From: Streptomyces mutomycini
GTDB lineage: Bacteria; Actinomycetota; Actinomycetes; Streptomycetales; Streptomycetaceae
Length of the DNA stretch: 57,984 bases
NCBI RefSeq assembly: GCF_001700505.1
Contig: NZ_MAPV01000062.1
Coordinates: 1-57,984 of the forward strand
Direction of reading: 5' to 3'
Shown: positions 52,381-57,984 of the stretch, piece after piece
How the letters are laid out: each line of letters starts with the position of its first letter
Numbering within the stretch: position 1 is the stretch's first letter
The notes under the pieces: generated by a model
Database searches by the model: none
What the model was told of the DNA's origin: nothing
What the model saw: the letters and a program-made list of their open reading frames with translations, nothing else
Made by a program: the position numbers and the translations under genes

Positions 52381-53772
52381 ATGGCGCGGGAATCCCTCTT
52401 CCACGCCTCTCGGGCCGCGCAACCAGCCACTGGTTCAGGCAGCGAACAGGTGGATTGGGAGGGTCTGCGCCGAGCGTTGCGCGGACCGCTGTTGCGTCCG
52501 GGGAATCCTGGATTCGAAGATGCCCGGAAGCTGTTCAACCCGCTCAATGACGACCGGATACCTGCCGCGGTCGCGCAGTGCGAGTCGGCGTCGGACGTCA
52601 GCGAGGCGGTACTGGCGGCCGCGAACCGGGTTCCGCTGGCCGCTCGCAGCGGTGGACACTCCTACCCCGGTTACTCGGCGCCGCGTGACGGACTCGTCGT
52701 GGACCTGCGCCGCATGTCGGCGGTGGCCGTCCAGGCGGACGGGACCGCGACCGTCGGCGCCGGTGCGGCGCTGCGGGACGTCTACGGCGCACTCGGACAG
52801 GCCAACCGCTGCCTGCCCGCCGGGTCCTGCTTCACCGTCGGCGTGGCCGGGGTGACCCTGGGCGGCGGAATCGGCGTACTCCAGCGCCGGTTCGGGCTCA
52901 CCGCCGACCACCTCGTGGCCGCCGAGGTCGTCACGGCGGACGGGCGGAGGCTCACGGCCTCCGCCGCACGCACCCCGGACCTGTTCTGGGCACTGCGTGG
53001 GGGCGGCGGCGGCAACTTCGGGATCGTCACGCAGTTCACCTTCGCGACCGATCCGGCTCCGGCTCCGACCGTGTTCGTGGTGGGCTTCCCGGCGGGAAAG
53101 GTGACCGAGGTGCTGAGCGCATGGCAGCAGTGGATCTCGGCCGCGCCCCGGGAGCTGTGGGCGAACCTGAACATCTCTGGCGGCGATCCGCCGGGCTGCC
53201 GGGTTGCCGGCTGCTTCGTCGGACCGAGCAGCGCCTGCCACCCCCTGCTGGACGACCTGGTCTCGCGGAGCGGTGTCCTGCCCAGTCGCAGGACGGTGCA
53301 GGACCGCGACTTCTTCGGCGCCATGCGCTTCTTCGCGGGCCGTCCCGACCGGGAGTCGTTCGTCGCCTCCTCGCGCGTGCTGAACACGCCCGTCACCGGC
53401 CCCGCCGCCGTGACGGCCTTGCTCACCGGGCGCACGGGCATGGCGCTCATCCTCGATCCCCTCGGGGGTGCGGTGGCCGATGTCGGCGTCCAGCAGACCG
53501 CGTTCCCTCACCGGAACGCCTTCGCCACCGCGCAGGTCTACGCCTCTGCGACTGCGGCGTCCGAAGCCGAGGCGAGGCGGAGCGTTGCCGCGGTGGTGGA
53601 CGGGCTGGCGGCCCAGGGTGTGGGTGGCGGGTACATCAACTACATCGACCCGGCCCTCCCCGACTGGCAGGAGTCCTACTACGGGCCGAATCTGGGGCGG
53701 CTGCGCTCCATCGCACACGACTACGACCCGGACAAGGTGTTCGACTTCGCGCAGGGACTCACCCGGGTGTGA
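52381..53772 (+). CDS. FAD-linked oxidase of the berberine-bridge-enzyme type
   Basis: A 463-residue VAO/PCMH flavoprotein. The N-terminal FAD-binding domain contains RSGGHSYPGYSA (His for covalent FAD, near 90) and PAGSCFTVGVAGVTLGGGIG (Cys for a second covalent bond, near 145), the signature of bicovalent flavin enzymes. The substrate domain follows and the BBE C-terminal motif is visible as YINYIDPALPDWQESYYG (about 420). No signal peptide. The ATG at 52381 has GAGGAG 9 bases upstream; the ATG at 52372 is too close to it. Such enzymes oxidise oligosaccharides or natural products; the substrate here is unknown. Confidence 0.9.
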   Translation: MARESLFHASRAAQPATGSGSEQVDWEGLRRALRGPLLRPGNPGFEDARKLFNPLNDDRIPAAVAQCESASDVSEAVLAAANRVPLAARSGGHSYPGYSAPRDGLVVDLRRMSAVAVQADGTATVGAGAALRDVYGALGQANRCLPAGSCFTVGVAGVTLGGGIGVLQRRFGLTADHLVAAEVVTADGRRLTASAARTPDLFWALRGGGGGNFGIVTQFTFATDPAPAPTVFVVGFPAGKVTEVLSAWQQWISAAPRELWANLNISGGDPPGCRVAGCFVGPSSACHPLLDDLVSRSGVLPSRRTVQDRDFFGAMRFFAGRPDRESFVASSRVLNTPVTGPAAVTALLTGRTGMALILDPLGGAVADVGVQQTAFPHRNAFATAQVYASATAASEAEARRSVAAVVDGLAAQGVGGGYINYIDPALPDWQESYYGPNLGRLRSIAHDYDPDKVFDFAQGLTRV

Positions 53773-53804
53773 CATGCATTGTTGGCGCAGAACCCTGAGG
53801 CACC

Positions 53805-54416
53805 CTACGTACCTTCCTCCGGCTCATGGAGCACACGGTCGGCCGGAGTAAGACAGCGGCGCACCAGTACGAGAGTGCGCTCCGTGACCGTATCGAGCGG
53901 GGCACCGCGGTCGACGGCGGCAAGGGCCGTGTGCAGCATTCCGGCGATCAGGTCCGCCGTGAGCGCGGGGTCGGGAGCACCGATCTGCCGGACAGCCGCA
54001 CGGAACGGCTCGACCTGTTCCAGATGGAGTTCCATCAGCCGTTCCTGACAGGCGGGAGGGAGACCGGCGCTCATGAGGGCGGCGGCGGGCCGGTGTGCGC
54101 CTTCGGCGCCGAGGCGGAGGCTTTCCCTGAAGAACGCCTCGACGCGTTCCACCGGGCCCTTCGCGGCAGCCATGGCGTTGGTGAGTGCCTGGTTGGAGCG
54201 CCGGAAGGCTTCCTCGGTGATGGTGGCCAGCAGGGCCGCCGAAGAGTCGAAGTACTGGTACACGCTGGAGCGGGCCAGGCCCGCACGGGCGCCGACCGCC
54301 GCGGGTGTGACGGCGGTGGCGCCCTCGCTCACCAGGATGTCGATCGCTGCCCCGATCAGCGCCTCGCGCTGCTGGGCGCGGTGTTCGGCGACGGTGGAGG
54401 CGTTGATCTTCGGCAT
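53805..54416 (-). CDS. TetR-family regulator of the ABC exporter
   Basis: A 203-residue TetR regulator: N-terminal helix-turn-helix (LIGAAIDILVSEGATAVTPAAVGARAGLARSSVYQYFDSS region, about 20-60) and an all-helical ligand domain with AFFRESLRLGAEG and PALTADLIAGMLHTALAAVD. The ATG at 54416 has AGGAG about 10 bases upstream. It is 60 bases downstream of the ABC ATPase gene on the same strand, so it is likely the last gene of the permease-ATPase-TetR unit and represses its own operon. Confidence 0.92.
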   Translation of the reverse strand: MPKINASTVAEHRAQQREALIGAAIDILVSEGATAVTPAAVGARAGLARSSVYQYFDSSAALLATITEEAFRRSNQALTNAMAAAKGPVERVEAFFRESLRLGAEGAHRPAAALMSAGLPPACQERLMELHLEQVEPFRAAVRQIGAPDPALTADLIAGMLHTALAAVDRGAPLDTVTERTLVLVRRCLTPADRVLHEPEEGT

Positions 54417-54476
54417 GCGGGACAAACTCCTGGGTGGCGACGGGGCCGGGAGTGAGGCGCCGGCCTGCGACCCCGG

Positions 54477-55193
54477 TCAGGTCAGGCGGCCGTCGACCAT
54501 CTCGTACACCCGGTCGGCAGCATCCATTATCGCCGTGTCATGGGTGACCATGACCGTGGCTGTGCCGCGCTCATGGGTCTGCTCGGCGATCAGCTGTACC
54601 GCCTCGGCCGAACGTACCCGGTCCAGCGCGGAGGTGGGTTCGTCCACCAGCAGGACGGCGGGGGACGTCATGAGTGCGCGGGCCAGACCTGCGCGCTGGC
54701 GTTCGCCACCGGAAAGCTGGTGTGGGCGGGACCCGGCGCGGTGCGAGAGCCCGACCGCATCGATGAGCTCGTCGGCCCGGGTCCGGGCTGCGGCGTCGAG
54801 GCGGCCGTCGATGTGCAGGGGAAGCAGGAGCTGTTCCCGGACGGTCAGGGAGGCCAGCAGATTCGACTGCTGGAACACGAAGCCGATATGGCGACGTCGG
54901 GCCGCGGTGCGCTCCTTGTCCGACAGAGCGGTCAGCTCGGCGCCGGCAATGTGGACCGTGCCCGAGGTGGGCTTCAGAAGGCCGCCGGCCACGGCGAGGA
55001 GGCTGGATTTGCCGGAGCCCGAGGGGCCGACGACGGCGACGAACTCTCCAGCGGCGACGGTCAGGCCGACGTCGTCGAGGGCGGTGACGGCGGTGTCGCC
55101 GTCTCCCAGGGTCAGGGTGATGTCGAGCAGTCGCAGACCACCGGAGCCTGCGGCGTCCGAGGCGACCCGGTGGTCGGTGGCTGGCGTGGTCAT
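54477..55193 (-). CDS. ABC transporter ATP-binding protein (MacB/LolD type)
   Basis: A 238-residue nucleotide-binding subunit with Walker A VGPSGSGKSSLL (about 55), Q-loop FVFQQSNLLASLTV, ABC signature HQLSGGERQRAGLARAL and Walker B VLLVDEPTSALD, plus the switch His in MVTHDTAIM. All catalytic residues are present. The fold is of the MacB/LolD (FtsE-like) group that works with FtsX-type permeases. The gene overlaps the permease by 4 bases (ATGA). Confidence 0.95.
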   Translation of the reverse strand: MTTPATDHRVASDAAGSGGLRLLDITLTLGDGDTAVTALDDVGLTVAAGEFVAVVGPSGSGKSSLLAVAGGLLKPTSGTVHIAGAELTALSDKERTAARRRHIGFVFQQSNLLASLTVREQLLLPLHIDGRLDAAARTRADELIDAVGLSHRAGSRPHQLSGGERQRAGLARALMTSPAVLLVDEPTSALDRVRSAEAVQLIAEQTHERGTATVMVTHDTAIMDAADRVYEMVDGRLT

Positions 55194-56317
55194 CGGGTGG
55201 CTCCCAGAGCGGTCAGGGGGTCGACGGCGGTGATGCGGCGGACGGCGACGATGGCGCCCACGGTTCCGAGCCCGATGAGGAGACCGGAGGAGGTGGCGAT
55301 GGCGGGGGCGGAGAGGGAGAACGGGGCCTTGCCGATCATTGCGCTCCCCAGGGCCAGGCCGGCGGCGGTGCCGACAGCCGTCGCGCCGACGAGCACGGCG
55401 ACGACCTGAGCCAGTGCGTCGCGCAGGATGTATCCGGTGGGAGCGCCGAGCGCCTTCAGCAGGGCGATCTCGGCCTTTCGCTGCACGGTCCAGACCGTGA
55501 AGAAGGCACCGACGACGAGGGCGGAGATGGCATACAGGAAGCCCTTGATCAGGGCCATGGTGCTCGACTCGGCCGCGTAGCCCGGGGACGCGTCGAAGGT
55601 GGCCTGCTTTGCGTCGGCGCGGGTGGCGGTCGCCTTCTCCACGGCGGCGACGTCGGCACCCGGCTCCAGAGTCAGGGCGACGGCCGTGGCCTGCTGGCGT
55701 GCGGCCTCGGGCAGGTCGCCCGGCAGGCCGTAGTGCAGGTGACGCCAGGTGTCGAGGTCGGTGTAGGAGACGCCGATGTGGCCGTAGGAGATGGTCTCGT
55801 CGACCAGGCCGACGACCTCCAGCCGCACTTCGCTCCTGTCCGCGGTCAGGATGTCGCCGATCTCCACGCCCAGGTCGGCGATCTCCCGGGTGATGACGAT
55901 CCCCGCGCCGCTCTCCCTCAGACTCTCACCCCTGGCGGGGTCGGGGGCCAGGGGGGAATCGGGCGCCATGCCGAAGACGGCGAGGTTGACCTGCTCGCCC
56001 TTCTCGGCGCCCTGGGTCACCTGGGCGTTGGCCAGGGTGTTCCCGAAGGGCTCCGCCCGCTCCACGCCCGGGGCCTTGGACCACTCCTGCCAGTCCTCCT
56101 GCTCCACGGTCGAACGGGAGAACTGCTCGCTGGTCGCCTTCTCGTCGAAAGCCATGTGGGTCATGGGCAGCGCGCGCAGACCGGATATACCGGCATCCGC
56201 CAGGCCGGAAGCGAGTCCGGACAGGAGTACGCCGAGTACGGCGATGAGCGCGACCACCGCACCCATCAGGGCGAAGCGACCGCGGGCGAAGCGCAGATCG
56301 CGTAGGGCAAGGAACAC
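55190..56317 (-). CDS. FtsX/MacB-like ABC transporter permease
   Basis: A 375-residue permease with one N-terminal membrane helix (about 15-38), a large extracytoplasmic domain (about 45-250) and three C-terminal helices (about 270-370, GFLYAISALVVGAFFTVWTVQRKAEIALLKALGA and following), the MacB/FtsX layout. The GTG at 56317 has GGAG 5 bases upstream; the longer frame to 56365 runs into the promoter. It is first in the operon with the ATPase and TetR genes. Substrate unknown; such pairs export peptides or lipids or act as mechanotransmitters. Confidence 0.92.
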   Translation of the reverse strand: MFLALRDLRFARGRFALMGAVVALIAVLGVLLSGLASGLADAGISGLRALPMTHMAFDEKATSEQFSRSTVEQEDWQEWSKAPGVERAEPFGNTLANAQVTQGAEKGEQVNLAVFGMAPDSPLAPDPARGESLRESGAGIVITREIADLGVEIGDILTADRSEVRLEVVGLVDETISYGHIGVSYTDLDTWRHLHYGLPGDLPEAARQQATAVALTLEPGADVAAVEKATATRADAKQATFDASPGYAAESSTMALIKGFLYAISALVVGAFFTVWTVQRKAEIALLKALGAPTGYILRDALAQVVAVLVGATAVGTAAGLALGSAMIGKAPFSLSAPAIATSSGLLIGLGTVGAIVAVRRITAVDPLTALGATR

Positions 56318-56384
56318 GGAATCTCCGAGCGATGAGGGTGATGGGAGCACGACGACTGGCCGCACGGCCCTTTACTCAAACTTG

Positions 56385-56433
56385 ACGACGTGCGTGTCGG
56401 CATCCTATCGAATGTTACCGACGCGACTGTCGG
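56385..56433. promoter_or_regulatory. Tandem operator candidates upstream of the ABC-TetR operon
   Basis: Two copies of the pattern (A/C)CGAC-N6-GTCGG occur at 56385-56400 and 56418-56433, 33 bases apart (three helical turns). They lie 70-120 bases upstream of the permease start, where autoregulation by the TetR protein of the operon would be expected. A -10-like TAGGAT (minus strand) lies between them. Confidence 0.62.
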
Positions 56434-56449
56434 CACATCGCGCGTGGCG

Positions 56450-56605
56450 GTTCCGCCGACCGGTCGGCGGGTCACGAGGTTGGTGATCGAGCCGTCGATC
56501 ACGGCTTCGGAGCGGGCCGAGGGTTTCGTGGTCCCGGCCCAAGGGGCGGTGGGTCATCAGCCGGCCGAAGGCTCGGTCGACGATCGTCCGTGTCGAGGCC
56601 GCCCC
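56450..56605 (-). pseudogene. Transposase C-terminal remnant
   Basis: Minus-strand codons read TIVDRAFGRLMTHRPLGRDHETL and, after a frame change near 56516, ARSEAVIDGSITNLVTRRP. Together they match the C-terminal end of IS5-type DDE transposases (VVERTFGWLM, RDYE, ARSEAMI pattern). Only about 50 codons remain and no terminal repeats were found. Confidence 0.72.
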
Positions 56606-57432
56606 GGCGGGCGCGGGTCGCCCCCGGCTCTCCGCCGGGGCGGCTCCCTGCCCCGCTCGGCTTCGCCGCTCAGCCTTGTCCCTGGGCCGGAATCCGGCGG
56701 TCTGCCCACGTGCCCCGGCAACGCGCCGCCCATGACAGGCAGGTCCCCGACGAGATCCTGCACACCGGCCCGGCCGGTCAGCACGGTCCCGACCGCCCGC
56801 CATTCATCGCAAGGCCGCAGAACACCCCGACAGAGATCCCGGCGCCGCAGACGTCATTGCCGAGAGTTGCCTCGAACCCTGCTTCGAGCACGCCATTCTC
56901 AAAAGGTTCCGCGCCAACGCGGCGCATGCGCAATGGAATCCCATCAGTTCTCACCCTCCGAAGAAGCGCGTTCGGGACGGGGTGCCAGGGGCGGGCACCC
57001 CGGGCGCAGCGGGCCAAAGAACACCGCTACTCATTTTCCGGACGCTCGAACTTTCTTTCGGGCGCACCCATCACGCAATCGGGTGCGGATCGGAGCGCCG
57101 CCGATGAATCCAGGCGGGCCCTACACGCATCGATGACGCGGCGTCAACAGGGCGGACGATCAGGACTATTCACCGAGCGCGACCCGAAGTCCCCCAGTTC
57201 ACCGCAATATCACGGCCCGCGATGGGCGAATTGTCCGTGCGGTTTCATTCAGTGCGCGGCGTGAGGTATAACCAGCCGGATTTAGCCCTCATTCGCTCCT
57301 GAACGGACCCACCGTGGGAAGACACCCGGAACTCGGATCGTCGGCCCGTCCCTTCGAATGCGGGGCTCCGCGTGCGACCGGTCGAGCAATTCCCGCCCTG
57401 GCCGCCTCTCGATCGGAGACATCTCCCGTCCC
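56606..57432. other. Gene-free stretch before the MmpS-like gene
   Basis: About 830 bases with no supported gene; frames here lack ribosome-binding sites and gene-like composition. The part from 56606 to about 56800 may be more decayed insertion-sequence DNA. A possible promoter facing the MmpS-like gene is TATAAC at 57267-57272 with a poor -35 (TTCATT). Confidence 0.45.
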
Positions 57433-57957
57433 ATGAACACCGACACCCTGAACACCGAAACCGCTGAGGACCCCTCCGGGACGCAACCGGCGGAACTCCG
57501 ATCCAGGAGCGTCGGAACCGGCCGCCGCGCCCTCATCGGCGCGGCCGCCGCCCTCCTGCTCGCCGGGGGCGTGGTCACCTACGGCATCCTCGCCTCCCCC
57601 GACGGGCCGGAACCCGGGCAGCCGGTGCCGACCGCCGCCGTCAGCTACGAGGTCCGCGGTTCGGGCACGGTGCAGATCGAATTCATCGCACAGGGCAAGC
57701 AGCCCAAGAGCCTCACCCTGTCCGGCTCCGACCTGCCCTGGCGCAAGGACGTCAAGGTCGCTCTCGGCAGCGAGCCCACCGTCCGGATCGTGCTCGACGG
57801 CAAGGGCGGCGACGCCCAGTGCGCCGTCTCCGTCCGTGGCAAGCACGTCCAGCGGTCCACCGCTGTCGGCCCGTACGGGCGGGCGACCTGCAGCGCCCCG
57901 CTCGCCGCCGCGCAGGACACCTCCGGCCCCACCTCCGAGAACGGCGAGACCCCGTGA
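57433..57957 (+). CDS. MmpS-like membrane protein
   Basis: A 174-residue protein with a cytoplasmic N-terminus, one membrane helix (about 32-53, ALIGAAAALLLAGGVVTYGIL) and an extracytoplasmic beta-sandwich that resembles the MmpS family (VSYEVRGSGTVQIEFIAQGK, SDLPWRKDV and CAVSVRGKHV, with a second Cys near the end). MmpS proteins are accessory subunits for MmpL transporters. The ATG at 57433 fits the domain start; the nearest Shine-Dalgarno (GGAG) is distant. The stop overlaps a GTG that opens another gene. Confidence 0.8.
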   Translation: MNTDTLNTETAEDPSGTQPAELRSRSVGTGRRALIGAAAALLLAGGVVTYGILASPDGPEPGQPVPTAAVSYEVRGSGTVQIEFIAQGKQPKSLTLSGSDLPWRKDVKVALGSEPTVRIVLDGKGGDAQCAVSVRGKHVQRSTAVGPYGRATCSAPLAAAQDTSGPTSENGETP

Positions 57958-57984
57958 ACCCCACCCGCAGCACCCTCGCGGCCA
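57954..57984 (+). CDS. Start of a downstream gene cut by the window edge (MmpL candidate)
   Basis: A GTG at 57954 overlaps the MmpS-like stop (GTGA) and opens a frame for the ten codons left (VNPTRSTLAA). The coupling suggests a partner gene; MmpS genes are usually followed by mmpL. There is too little sequence to identify it. Confidence 0.4.
   Translation, partial: MNPTRSTLAA

Noticed and set aside
1..57984. CRISPR arrays, tRNA or rRNA genes
   Set aside because: No regularly spaced identical repeats of CRISPR type and no tRNA cloverleaf or rRNA sequence were seen on reading. Tandem repeats present are coding.

Overview
The window is high-GC actinobacterial DNA, almost certainly from a Streptomyces. 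The evidence is codon use with G/C at nearly every third position, GTG and TTG starts, a DasR-type operator, an XRE/DUF397 regulator pair and a single-polypeptide EccC. All functional calls are from reading the sequence; no search was run.

Region 1 (1-28.4 kb) is a type VII (ESX) secretion locus with its cargo and accessories. The apparatus genes are eccB and eccD (minus strand), divergent eccC (plus strand), a mycosin (mycP) and an EccA-like double AAA+ protein with a beta-helix in front. eccC and mycP converge on a perfect 20-bp stem terminator. Downstream of eccD-eccB on the same strand lie two WXG100 genes, a small helical protein, a repeat-rich 1,269-residue WKG-motif protein, a YbaB-like protein, a third WXG100 protein and a very large effector-like gene that runs off the left edge. 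The mycosin has lost its catalytic Asp, oxyanion Asn and Ser. Two divergent membrane proteins share one stalk but carry different lectin heads (ricin-type and bulb-type), next to an SseB-like T7SS-associated protein. A GH84 beta-N-acetylglucosaminidase follows, with a DasR-like operator over its promoter. No eccE was recognised.

Region 2 (28.4-42.7 kb) is accessory. It holds an XRE/DUF397 pair, an orphan SUKH immunity-like gene, and a secreted protein divergent from an ArsR-type regulator with palindromic sites between them. It also holds a GNAT gene whose tail is IS110 sequence, a broken IS5-type transposase, and a complete 1,572-residue RHS polymorphic toxin. The toxin has a WXG100-like N-terminus and a DNA/RNA non-specific nuclease C-terminus, followed by a SUKH immunity gene homologous to the orphan one.

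Region 3 (42.7-58 kb) holds a PGRP-type amidase with FG-GAP repeats, an ECF sigma/anti-sigma pair, a YcxB-like membrane protein and a membrane-anchored NACHT-like NTPase. These are followed by a small Cys-rich protein, a BBE-type flavin oxidase, a FtsX-like ABC exporter with its TetR regulator (tandem operator candidates upstream), a transposase remnant, and an MmpS-like protein overlapping the start of a cut-off gene.

Taken together, the locus can be read as a secretion machine, its WXG100 substrates, at least two large multidomain effectors and cell-wall-facing accessory proteins. The strongest unusual signals are the pseudoprotease mycosin, the stalk-sharing lectin pair, the hairpin cluster inside the esx operon, and the RHS nuclease with two SUKH paralogues.
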